Of a stretch of 64,000 nt of DNA, positions 9,201-16,981 are shown piece after piece. The position numbers and the translations under genes were made by a program. Origin of the DNA: Aquitalea magnusonii (GTDB taxonomy: Bacteria > Pseudomonadota > Gammaproteobacteria > Burkholderiales > Chromobacteriaceae); assembly GCF_002217795.2 (NCBI RefSeq), contig NZ_AP018823.1, positions 4,030,001 through 4,094,000 of the forward strand, given 5' to 3'. Numbering within the stretch: the first letter of the stretch is position 1; the number at the start of each line of letters is the position of its first letter. The notes below the pieces were generated by a model. It was given only the letters and a program-made list of their open reading frames with translations, had not been told where the DNA came from and did not search any database.

Positions 9201-9429
9201 TTCCTTTGTCTGCGAACTGCCCGGCGACAGCGAGGATGCCGCCATTGTGTCTGCCATCATTCATCTGGCCCGGGCGCTCGGCATGAGCACCCTGGCCGAA
9301 GGCGTGGAAACCGAAGCGCAGCATCACTATCTGCGCGAACTTGGCTGCGGTGGAATTCAAGGCTATCTGCTGGGCAAGCCGCAAAGTGCGGACAGCCTGG
9401 CTGCCCAGCTAGATGCAGCCATCCTGTGA
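6259..9429 (+). CDS. membrane c-di-GMP protein: tandem Cache, two PAS, GGDEF and EAL domains
   Basis: A 1056-residue inner-membrane signalling protein. Order: TM helix (about 12-34); two periplasmic Cache_2-like units (the first with GRGYFFVDTLDG near 128, the second with DDLMVIDNQG near 240); TM helix (about 345-368); PAS (about 395-495); PAS (about 510-625, ending DISERKEHE); GGDEF (motif at 708-712, preceded by an intact RxxD inhibitory site, RELD); EAL (CEVLLRW at 835, NVSALQL, EVTES, DDFGTG at 957, KIDRSFV, EGVET at 1014). Both active sites look complete, so it could make and degrade c-di-GMP, probably in response to a small extracellular ligand. Its 3' end overlaps the facing MFS gene by 21 bp. 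Confidence 0.95.
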   Translation: MARNQARLSRWQLLGTLLIIFLLAITLAAYFLLTSWQDFHARQAQVESDAYRHAREYLQSSSEHTVQTLLALRAHATDTLQQQLKQQVDQAHQVARGIWQQEHGRLPPARVKALIIEALRPLRFFDGRGYFFVDTLDGRCVLLPTAPHLEGSSLLENRDDQGRYIMKSLIKAVSTPTQEGYASYRWYLPGSRLMADKVAYARQFAPYGWLIGSGEYLANVDATLQQRALALLASMQLDKDNDDLMVIDNQGVLQLYPANPSEQGRHYLALAPELRKRVLEAMQLGRQGGFMEYSIPAGKNRSPVSHLAYARRLPGWDWTLVTAMHIQSIRDSSVQASSALEGQLLVRIRATILMTLLAMASAGLLSWFFVRWMNALLARYQLDLRHSHAELEASTRELKLSHFMIDHATDLVALQTADGVLVYANRAAQDCMGEDEALRSQLSQQLFAHAGKALPRTFETRLECRQGHLHLEVTLTGLDYQGERYLCATARDISQRHHAARQQRLAAKVFESSNEAILISNADNRILAVNRAFTQITGFSEQEVLGRSPAMLASGQHDADFYQRMWHSLKERGQWSGEIWNRRKNGEAFPEWLNISVLTDEHGQITHHVAFFTDISERKEHEARIQHLAEYDALTDLPNRILVNDRLQQAIRLAERQSGLLAVLFVDLDHFKNINDTLGHNKGDELLKQVAGRLCGAVRELDTVGRTGGDEFVLILPAISQPDEAAQVAERILRAMQTPFDVDGTTLVVGCSIGISLLPDDGTEIQTLLMNADLAMYHAKAHGRNTFRFYTREMNTQVADRLQLENRLRHALEQDELFLLFQPQYDINSNALIGCEVLLRWQDPQEGLIMPSRFIPIAEDSGLIVPLGRWVMREACMQMARWRQQGLLLPKIAVNVSALQLTRMDFIDDVRAALEESGLPGNCLEIEVTESTLMEDADLAARQLSILKAMGVRLSVDDFGTGYSSLAYLKRFAPDTIKIDRSFVCELPGDSEDAAIVSAIIHLARALGMSTLAEGVETEAQHHYLRELGCGGIQGYLLGKPQSADSLAAQLDAAIL

Positions 9430-10821
9430 CACGGCAAGCGGCTGATCCGGTCGTTCAGCCTGCACAGGACGCGGTATCAGCAGTGAGCACATGCCAGCCA
9501 GCAGCACGATGCCCAGGCCCAGCAGCATGCCATCAGCCGGGCTGTCACGCAGCGACTGCATGGCCGGCAGCAAGGCAAAACTCAGCCCGGCCCCCAGGTT
9601 GAAGGCACCGGCATTCAGCCCTGGCAACAACCCTGGACTGCCTTCCGGTGACAGCACCACCCCCAGACCATTGAGCATGATGTTGGCCGTGCCGGCATAG
9701 GCCACACCCGCCAGCACGGCGGCAGCCACCATCCATGCCAGGCTGGACAATCCCGCGGTCAGCATCAGCAGGATTGCCAGCAGGCTGCCCGCCAATCCCA
9801 GCCGCAGCACCCGGCCATACCCCCAGCGCGGGGCCAGTTGGCCGGTATACGGCCCCACCAACCAGCCAACCAGGGCATACGGGGTGAGCAAGTACCAGGC
9901 CGCCTGCTCGGCAGACAGACCGAAACCACTGCCAGGCTGCTGGGCATGTGCCATCACCAGGCCATTGATGATGGCAAACACCCCCGTCATGGTCAGCACC
10001 GTGGTCAGCAGCAAGGGCCAGATACAGCGTTGGCGCAACAGGGACAGTGCCAGCAGCGGATGGCTGCTGCGCTGTTCGGTATACAGGAACAAGCCCAGCG
10101 CCAGCAAACCGGCTACCGTGGTGAAAGTGACCGCAAGCCAGTTGGCAGCGCGACCCGCGCCGGCCAACTGCAGCGCCCACAGCAGACAGCCCAGTGACAA
10201 CACCAGCCAGCCCACACCGGGCCAGTCCATGCGGGCATGGGGAGACGGTCTGGACTCCGGCGCCAGCCTGACCACCAGGACACAAGCCAGAGCGGCAAAC
10301 AGCGCAATGCACCAGAACACGGCACGAAAGCCGAAGGCGGTGGCCAGCCAGCCGCCGGCAATGGCATCAATGCCGGCAATGCCGCCATTCACTGCCGTCA
10401 CCACCCCCATCAGCAGTCCATAGCGTCGCGGGTCGCGTACTGCGTGGTGCAACATCAGCAGGCACACCGGCACCACAGGCCCGGACACGCCCTGTATCAG
10501 CCGCGCCAACTGCAGTACGGCCACCGACGGTGCCATGGCAGCCAGCACGCTGCCGGCCAGCATCACCAGCAACATGCCCAGCAACACCCGCCGACGCCCC
10601 AGCATGTCACCCAGCCGGGGCAGAAACAGTGAAAACAGCGCCGCCGCGGTAAAAAATGCCGTTTGTGACATGCCCACGGCGGCATCGCTGGCCTGCAGCT
10701 CCTTGGCCATGGTCACCAGCACCGGGCTGAGCATGCTGGCGTTGAGCTGAAATGCCACACAGGCGGCCAGCAAGGCTGTCATCAGGCTGGCAACCGGTAC
10801 ATGCGGCATAGCGCTATTCAT
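9409..10821 (-). CDS. MFS transporter, DHA2-like (14 TM)
   Basis: A 470-residue integral membrane protein, probably a proton-coupled exporter. About 14 hydrophobic segments are visible, and the MFS motif A appears as RLGDMLGRRRVLLG (about 69-82). Its start overlaps the end of the nucleoside hydrolase gene by 4 bp (ATG inside the stop region), so the two are translationally coupled. The context of amidohydrolase and nucleosidase suggests transport of a base, nucleoside or a related amide compound, but the substrate cannot be read from the sequence. An exporter of drug type remains possible. Confidence 0.88.
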   Translation of the reverse strand: MNSAMPHVPVASLMTALLAACVAFQLNASMLSPVLVTMAKELQASDAAVGMSQTAFFTAAALFSLFLPRLGDMLGRRRVLLGMLLVMLAGSVLAAMAPSVAVLQLARLIQGVSGPVVPVCLLMLHHAVRDPRRYGLLMGVVTAVNGGIAGIDAIAGGWLATAFGFRAVFWCIALFAALACVLVVRLAPESRPSPHARMDWPGVGWLVLSLGCLLWALQLAGAGRAANWLAVTFTTVAGLLALGLFLYTEQRSSHPLLALSLLRQRCIWPLLLTTVLTMTGVFAIINGLVMAHAQQPGSGFGLSAEQAAWYLLTPYALVGWLVGPYTGQLAPRWGYGRVLRLGLAGSLLAILLMLTAGLSSLAWMVAAAVLAGVAYAGTANIMLNGLGVVLSPEGSPGLLPGLNAGAFNLGAGLSFALLPAMQSLRDSPADGMLLGLGIVLLAGMCSLLIPRPVQAERPDQPLAVSQDGCI

Positions 10822-11762
10822 CGCCCACCCTCCCCGATATTGCGCAAGGCAGTTTGCACCATCTGCCAGAACGCGGCGTGGTCCAGCGTTACCGCCACCT
10901 GGGTATGGCAGTCAGCCGGAGGCGGGGCGCGGAAATCGGCCACCGTCATGCCTAGCGTCAGCGCACCATGCAGCTCCACATCCAGTGGCACCTTGCGCAC
11001 CGTCATCACCTGCGGGTCGATTACATAGGCCACCGCGCAGGGGTCGTGTACCGGCGGGCTGGCAAAGCCCTGTTCCCGGCGGTAGGTTTCGCCAAAGAAT
11101 TGCAGCAGTTCCTGCACGAAGCGGGCCGGACGGGTTGCCAGGGCGGCAATCCCGGCCTGCACCTCGGGCGTGGCCAGCGCCTGGAGGGTGAGATCCAGTC
11201 CCACCATGGTGAGCGGCCATGGCGCATGGAACACGATGTGCGCGGCTTCCGGGTCAATCTTGATATTGAACTCGGCCACCGCACTCCAGTTGCCGGTGTG
11301 ATAGCCGCCGCCCATCAGCACCACCTCGCGCACCCGGCTGACAATGCGCGGTTCCTTGCGCACCGCCAGCGCAATATTGGTGAGGGCTGCGGTGGGCACC
11401 AGGGTAATTTCTCCCGGCGGATGCGCCATGATCAGTTCAATGATCAGGTCCACCGCATGCCGCGGATCGACCTGCCGCGTGGGGGGCGGCAGTTGCGGGC
11501 CGTCCATGCCGCTGTCGCCATGGATGGAGGGCGCAATTTCGCTCGAACGCACCAGCGGACGGTCGCAGCCAGCGGCAATGGGCACCTGGATACCGGCGAT
11601 GTCCGCCACGGCAAGTGCGTTGCGGGTTACCTTTTCCAACGTCTGGTTGCCCGCTACCGTGGTGATCGCCAACAGATCGATGGCGGGGCTGCCATGCGCC
11701 AGCAGCATGGCGATGGCATCATCGTGTCCCGGATCGCAGTCTAGAATGATCTTTCTGGCCAT
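10818..11762 (-). CDS. inosine/uridine-preferring nucleoside hydrolase family protein
   Basis: Hydrolyses the N-glycosidic bond of ribonucleosides to give base and ribose. 314 residues, the family norm. The calcium-site motif DCDPGHDDA (residues 8-16) opens the protein, and the catalytic region shows H239-D240 in HDPCAVA. The loop IHGDSGMDG (about 81) is typical. AAGGA lies 7-8 nt before the ATG. It is the middle gene of M20 amidohydrolase / nucleosidase / MFS. RihA, RihB and IunH types cannot be separated from sequence reading alone. Confidence 0.93.
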   Translation of the reverse strand: MARKIILDCDPGHDDAIAMLLAHGSPAIDLLAITTVAGNQTLEKVTRNALAVADIAGIQVPIAAGCDRPLVRSSEIAPSIHGDSGMDGPQLPPPTRQVDPRHAVDLIIELIMAHPPGEITLVPTAALTNIALAVRKEPRIVSRVREVVLMGGGYHTGNWSAVAEFNIKIDPEAAHIVFHAPWPLTMVGLDLTLQALATPEVQAGIAALATRPARFVQELLQFFGETYRREQGFASPPVHDPCAVAYVIDPQVMTVRKVPLDVELHGALTLGMTVADFRAPPPADCHTQVAVTLDHAAFWQMVQTALRNIGEGGR

Positions 11763-11828
11763 ATGAGATCCTTGCTTACAGGAAGAGAGGGGGGCCGGGA
11801 GCCTGTGCGCCCGGCGCAGCGCAGGTAA

Positions 11829-13031
11829 TCAGCCCGCCACGGCGGCAGGCGGATGTTCCGGGGCCAGCCAATACTCCACCAGCCGGACCCAGTAGCTGGC
11901 CGCCAGTGGCAGGGCATTGTCGTTGAAGTCGTAGCCAGGGTTATGCACCATGCAGCCACCCTCTTCATCTCCGTTGCCGACGATGAAATAGCAGCCTGGC
12001 ACCTGCTCCAGCCAGTAGGCAAAATCCTCGCTGCCGGTAAGCGGTGGAATGTCTTCCTGCACATTGGCCGCTCCCAGGTACTCACGCGCCAGCAGGCTGG
12101 CCTGGCGGGTGATGACATCATCGTTGAACAGCACCGGATAGCCATGCTCGAAGGTGATCTCTGCCGTGGCACCGTAGGCGGCAGCATGTTGTTCGGCCAG
12201 TTGGCGGATACGCAGATGCAGCAGTTCGCGGATATCCGGTTTCAGTGCGCGCACCGTCAGCCGCAACTCGGCGCTGGCGGGAATCACATTGGCGGCATCA
12301 CCTGCCAGCAAGGCCCCGACCGTGACAACAGCCACATCCAGCGGCGACACATTGCGCGACACAATGGTTTGCAGGGCCATCACCAGGGCAGACGCAGTCA
12401 CCACCGGATCTACCGCACTCTGCGGCATGGCACCATGACCTCCGGTGCCATGCAGACGAATGGTGATGGTGTCGGTGGAGGCCATGAAGGGACCGGCACG
12501 GAAACCAAAGCTGCCCAGCGGCATGCCCGGCATATTGTGCAGGGCAAAGATGGCGTCGCAAGGAAAGCGCTGGAACAGCCCTTCGTCCAGCATGCGCTTG
12601 GCACCTGAGCCGCCATGCCCCTCCTCGGCCGGTTGGAAAAACAGGTGCAGCGTGCCGGCAAAGCTGCGGCGGCGAGCCAGTTCGCAAGCGGCGGCCAGCA
12701 GGATGGCGGTATGGCCGTCATGACCGCAGGCATGCATCTTGCCGGCCACCTGGCTGGCCCAGGCCCGGCCGCTCTCCTCCTGGATGGGCAGGGCGTCCAT
12801 ATCGGCGCGCAGGCCGATGCTCGGCCCCTTGCCACAGTGCAGGCTGGCAACCACACCGGTGCCACCGATGCCGTGCTGCACCTCATACCCCCAGGCCTGC
12901 AGCTTTTCCCGGACCAGCCGGCTGGTATTGAACTCTTCGAAACCCAATTCGGGATGGGCATGCAACTGGCGTCGCAAGGTGATCATTTCATCGGCAATAC
13001 TTTGGATGCCTGGCAGGATGGGGCTGAACAT
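11829..13031 (-). CDS. M20 family amidohydrolase (N-acyl amino acid / hippurate hydrolase type)
   Basis: A metal-dependent amidohydrolase of 400 residues. Family marks in order: RRQLHAHPELGFEE (near 20), ADMDALPIQEE, the metal-ligand segment MHACGHDGHTA (about 105), FFQPAEEGHGG, and the dimerisation domain beginning FALHNMPGMPLG. A His-containing metal segment (TGSEDFAYW) lies near the C-terminus. ATG 13031 (MFSPILPGIQS) gives family length. The open frame runs 66 codons further upstream without homology. It heads an operon with a nucleoside hydrolase and an MFS transporter 66 bp downstream. The substrate is unknown. Confidence 0.9.
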   Translation of the reverse strand: MFSPILPGIQSIADEMITLRRQLHAHPELGFEEFNTSRLVREKLQAWGYEVQHGIGGTGVVASLHCGKGPSIGLRADMDALPIQEESGRAWASQVAGKMHACGHDGHTAILLAAACELARRRSFAGTLHLFFQPAEEGHGGSGAKRMLDEGLFQRFPCDAIFALHNMPGMPLGSFGFRAGPFMASTDTITIRLHGTGGHGAMPQSAVDPVVTASALVMALQTIVSRNVSPLDVAVVTVGALLAGDAANVIPASAELRLTVRALKPDIRELLHLRIRQLAEQHAAAYGATAEITFEHGYPVLFNDDVITRQASLLAREYLGAANVQEDIPPLTGSEDFAYWLEQVPGCYFIVGNGDEEGGCMVHNPGYDFNDNALPLAASYWVRLVEYWLAPEHPPAAVAG

Positions 13032-13121
13032 GATGTGAAGTCTCCGCAAAGGCTGGGGCAGGAGTGCAGAGACTGAAAGAAAAGTAGGGTTGTGCGATAC
13101 AGGGACAAAGGGCAGCTTGAC

Positions 13122-13149
13122 CCAGAGGCCGGCCAAGGCCAGCCTCTGG
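13122..13149 (-). terminator. hairpin after tamB
   Basis: CCAGAGGC/GCCTCTGG (8 bp), with an inner GGCC/GGCC pairing in the loop, 10 bp past the tamB stop. There is no T-run, so termination here is only possible. Confidence 0.4.
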
Positions 13150-13159
13150 CAGCGCGGTG

Positions 13160-16100
13160 TCAGTCGAAGCGCAGGGTGTAGCGAGATTCCACCGAGGTAT
13201 TGGTTCCAGCCCGTAATACCATGGACCAACCCTTGCTGAGCTGATAGGCCAGTTTGACGGCCTGGTCGGCACTGGTCACACCGTATTCATAACCAAGGTA
13301 CAGTTCACGGGTCAGTTGCCGCCCCACCGTCACCACCTGCTCGGCGGGGCTAACCGTACCATTTGCCAGGGTCCGTTCCTTGCGACTGGCCAAACCCAGC
13401 TCATCGAACAGGCCGACCTGATCGTTGATGGAGCCGGCCAGCATCATGCCGGCGGAGGCCGCCAGCGCGGAATCATCCCGGTCGCCACTGGCGGCATGCC
13501 CCAGCACCAGCCAGGCCAGCTTGTCCTTTTCCGACATGGACTCATCCGCCACCAGACGGATGCGCGGTGCGGAAACACTGCCGGATACCTCCACGCCGGC
13601 TCCGACCGGCGACAGGTGGCGCTTGGCCACGACATTGAGCACCGGATTATCCAGCGGGCCGACAAAACTGATGATGCCCTGTTCGATGTCCAGTTCCTGG
13701 CCATAGGCTTTGTAGCGTCCCTTCACCACCCGCACCTGGCCGCGCGCCCCCGGCGGCTGTCCCGGACTGGCGCTTACCTTGACCACGCCGGTCAACTCCA
13801 CATCCAGGCCCTGACCGACAAAACGGAAGCGGTCGCCCAGATCAAGATCCAGTGCCACGGTCAGCGGCAGACTGGCAAAGGCTGAGGGTTCCGCCACGCT
13901 ACGTCCCTTCACCACCACATCGTCACTCAGCGTGGGAGCACCGCCCTTGGGCAGGTCAATCCGCCCCTGGTCAGCGCGGATTCGTCCGGTGAGCGCAATC
14001 TTGTGCTCAACCATGCTCAGTTCGGCATTGCCGGACACCACCAGTTTGCGACTGGGCTTGTCGAACACGCTGAACTTGTTGAGTGCCACCCGCACCACCG
14101 CATCCGGCCCGGCCTCGCGCAGATCCAGGCTGCCAGTGGCCACCACATCGCCCTGACCGCTGGCAAAGCGCAGGCGGTCAAGTACCAGGCTGCGACCATT
14201 CAGATGTGCCTGCAATACGCCATCGCCCAGACGGATACCGGTCCGGTGATCGGCCAGCAGCAGCTTGCTGCCCTGGATGCTGCCCTGCCCTTGCAACTGG
14301 CCTAGCGGGCCGGTCAGCGCCAGATTGGCTGACAATTGGCCGCCCAGCTCCAGTGCGGGCGATGACAGTTGTGCCAGAGATGCCAGCGAGGGCAGCAGCA
14401 CCGTGGCAGTGGCCGATAGCGGGGTCCGGGCATCGATATTGCCGCCGTTCCATGGCAAGCTGCCTTTCCCCGCGAGTTGGGCATACTGGCTGTCGATGGC
14501 GGTGTCGAACCGCAGGCTGCCACCATCAAAGCGCAGATTAAGCTGGGCGGACTTCAAGCCCAAGGGCGCGGGTCGTCCGGCTTCGGCGGGCAGGCGGATA
14601 TCGCCGGCCACCCGCTTCAGCCAAAGTTGGCCCTGTGGCTGCTTGCCATTCAGATTCAAGGCCCAGCCACCATCCAGCACCAGGTTTTGCTCCACCGGGA
14701 GTTGCAGCACACCCGCCAGCTCGGCCAGATGCAAACCTTCAGCATGCCCACGGGTAGACAGCACACCATTGCTGCTGTCCAGGTCGGTCAGGGATACACT
14801 GCCGCCCAGCATGTTCACACGGGCCGCCCCCAGCCTGACCCTTGCCGGTCCGGCTTCCAGCGCCAACGGCGACTGCAGGCTGAGGCCCGGCCTGCCGGAA
14901 AGCTCCAGCCGCTCCAGCACGCCCTGCCATTGGCTGCTATTGGCCGGCAATCCACCGCTGGCTGCCAGTTGTAGCTGATAAGCCTGACCGGCCAGACGCA
15001 GCCGGCCATCCAACTGCAGATGATGGCGGGTACGGGTGCCATTGCCCTGTGCGCGCAACTGCTCGGCACTGAAACTGCCGGCCTGCAGTCTGTCGGCCAC
15101 CAGTTGCAGGCGGAAGGGGCTGCCTGCTGCGGCCTGGATATCGCCGTCCAGACTCAGCGTCTGCACGGAAAGGTTGCCGGGCAGGTGTAGCCGGTCAGCC
15201 CGCAGGCTGGTGGTCAGCAACGGTGCGTTGGGCGTGCCGGCCAGCAAGGCCTGTCCCTTGATGTTGCCGGAAAAACCAGGCCCCAACAGCGCGAGATTGG
15301 GCGCATCGATCAGCAGTTTGAGCTTGTCGCCAGCCACGCCATAAGCGCCACTGGCTTGCAGACGGTTGCTGGCCAGGCTGAGATCAGCCAGCAATTGCCG
15401 CAGGCGCTGGCCCTGCCAGTCTGCTGTCAGTTGGCCGCCAAGCGGCGCACCGGACAGTCGGCTGGGCGCAAACTGCAAGGCAATCTTGCCGGCCAGCGGC
15501 TGGGCCAACTGGCCACTGGCCTTGATGGCGGCGTTCAGCTCGCCGGAGGGCAAACCAGGCTTGAGCCGGGCGGGGTCGGCTTTCAGCAGCTTGCCTTCCA
15601 ACTGGTAAAGCTGCTTTCCTTCCAAGCCCAACTTGCCCGTCACACTCATCTTGCCGGCACCGGCAGTCAGATCGAGTTGGCGCAGCAGCAGCGTTTTACC
15701 GGCCCCATCCTGCTCGAAGGCCAAGGCGGTTTCCAGTTGCAAGGACTTGCCATACAGGCTGGCGCGGATATCCGGCCCGGCCAGCGGTCCGGCAACACGG
15801 GCCGTTCCCTTGATGGTGTCATCCGGCGCGGTCGCATACAGGGTTTTCAGGCTGATGTTGTGCAACAGCGCAACGATATCCAGCGAGCCAGGCTCCACCT
15901 TACCGGTCAGATTGAGCTGGCCTGCGCCCAATTGGGCCATCAGCTTGTCCAGATGCAGCATCTTGTCATCGGCCCGGAACTCACCCACCAGCAGCGACAA
16001 GGGCAATTGGCTGGCCGATACCGGCCCCGGCTGGCTGTTGAGCAAGGACAAGCCGCCCTTGATGCGGGCGCCGCCTTCCGGCTCGGCATGCACGGCAAAA

Positions 16101-16981
16101 CCCAGCCGTGCTTTGGGCCAGCTCGGCAACAGCGCTTGCGGGTTGATACCGCCCACCCGGATGTCCAGCCGCCCGAAACGGTTATAAGGGTTAAAGGCAA
16201 ATGGCCGTAACAAGCCGTGCGCCTCGGCCAACATGCCCTTGCCACTGCCTGTCGCATCCACTTGCAAGGCCAGCAGATTGCCTGCCAGCTTCAGCCCGGC
16301 CTGTACTGGAATCTGCTCTAGCTCGCCCTGGGCGCGGAGCTGGCCCTGGGTGGCAAATGGTGTGCTATCGGCGATGGACAGACGGGCGCTGGTGCTGCCC
16401 CATGGTGTTTGCAGCTGTGCCAACTGCAATTGATGCTGCTGGTTCTGGTAGGCATAGCTGGCCTGCAAGCCGTAAAGCCTGACGTCCGCCGGCAGCAGGG
16501 TGAGGCTGGCCAGTTTTACTTGTTCGACGCGGACATCCAGCGGCAAGGACAAAGAAACGGGAGCCCCGGCAGCAGGCGTGGCGGGAGCCGGACGGCTGTT
16601 TACCCGTACATGGCCGATATCAAGCAGTTGTACCTGCAAACGCCGCTGCCACATATCACTGGCTTGCCATTGCAGTTGCAGGCGGTCGATATCCACATCC
16701 TGATAGCGTGCGCGCCAGCGGATATCGTGCAGGGTAAAACCGGACCACAGGCTGCCTTCGCTACGGGCAATGCTCAATTGCTGATTGCTCAGTGCCGGCA
16801 GTTGCTGGCAAAGCCAGGCCAGACCCTGTGTGCTGCCACCCAGCCAGCCCAGCACAGCACCTAGCACAAGCAGCACCAGCAGGCAGAGCAGGCGGCCCCA
16901 GCGGCGCCGTGGCGGCTTTGGCAGAGGTGGCGGGCTGGCCTGCGGCCCTGCTGCCTGGTCTGGCAAGGGAGCGTCCTGCAT
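13160..16981 (-). CDS. tamB: translocation and assembly module protein TamB (AsmA-like bridge protein)
   Basis: Large periplasm-spanning protein (1273 residues) that works with TamA in outer-membrane biogenesis and, by current models of the family, lipid transport between membranes. It has a proline-rich cytosolic start, one TM helix (about 30-48), then a long repetitive beta-rich body with many short strands of alternating hydrophobic residues. The C-terminal TamB/DUF490 domain includes GAGVEVSGSVSAPRIRL, MSEKDKLAWLVLG and the terminal strand ending YTLRFD. Its ATG shares one base with the tamA stop (TGATG), which indicates coupled translation. Confidence 0.95.
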   Translation of the reverse strand: MQDAPLPDQAAGPQASPPPLPKPPRRRWGRLLCLLVLLVLGAVLGWLGGSTQGLAWLCQQLPALSNQQLSIARSEGSLWSGFTLHDIRWRARYQDVDIDRLQLQWQASDMWQRRLQVQLLDIGHVRVNSRPAPATPAAGAPVSLSLPLDVRVEQVKLASLTLLPADVRLYGLQASYAYQNQQHQLQLAQLQTPWGSTSARLSIADSTPFATQGQLRAQGELEQIPVQAGLKLAGNLLALQVDATGSGKGMLAEAHGLLRPFAFNPYNRFGRLDIRVGGINPQALLPSWPKARLGFAVHAEPEGGARIKGGLSLLNSQPGPVSASQLPLSLLVGEFRADDKMLHLDKLMAQLGAGQLNLTGKVEPGSLDIVALLHNISLKTLYATAPDDTIKGTARVAGPLAGPDIRASLYGKSLQLETALAFEQDGAGKTLLLRQLDLTAGAGKMSVTGKLGLEGKQLYQLEGKLLKADPARLKPGLPSGELNAAIKASGQLAQPLAGKIALQFAPSRLSGAPLGGQLTADWQGQRLRQLLADLSLASNRLQASGAYGVAGDKLKLLIDAPNLALLGPGFSGNIKGQALLAGTPNAPLLTTSLRADRLHLPGNLSVQTLSLDGDIQAAAGSPFRLQLVADRLQAGSFSAEQLRAQGNGTRTRHHLQLDGRLRLAGQAYQLQLAASGGLPANSSQWQGVLERLELSGRPGLSLQSPLALEAGPARVRLGAARVNMLGGSVSLTDLDSSNGVLSTRGHAEGLHLAELAGVLQLPVEQNLVLDGGWALNLNGKQPQGQLWLKRVAGDIRLPAEAGRPAPLGLKSAQLNLRFDGGSLRFDTAIDSQYAQLAGKGSLPWNGGNIDARTPLSATATVLLPSLASLAQLSSPALELGGQLSANLALTGPLGQLQGQGSIQGSKLLLADHRTGIRLGDGVLQAHLNGRSLVLDRLRFASGQGDVVATGSLDLREAGPDAVVRVALNKFSVFDKPSRKLVVSGNAELSMVEHKIALTGRIRADQGRIDLPKGGAPTLSDDVVVKGRSVAEPSAFASLPLTVALDLDLGDRFRFVGQGLDVELTGVVKVSASPGQPPGARGQVRVVKGRYKAYGQELDIEQGIISFVGPLDNPVLNVVAKRHLSPVGAGVEVSGSVSAPRIRLVADESMSEKDKLAWLVLGHAASGDRDDSALAASAGMMLAGSINDQVGLFDELGLASRKERTLANGTVSPAEQVVTVGRQLTRELYLGYEYGVTSADQAVKLAYQLSKGWSMVLRAGTNTSVESRYTLRFD

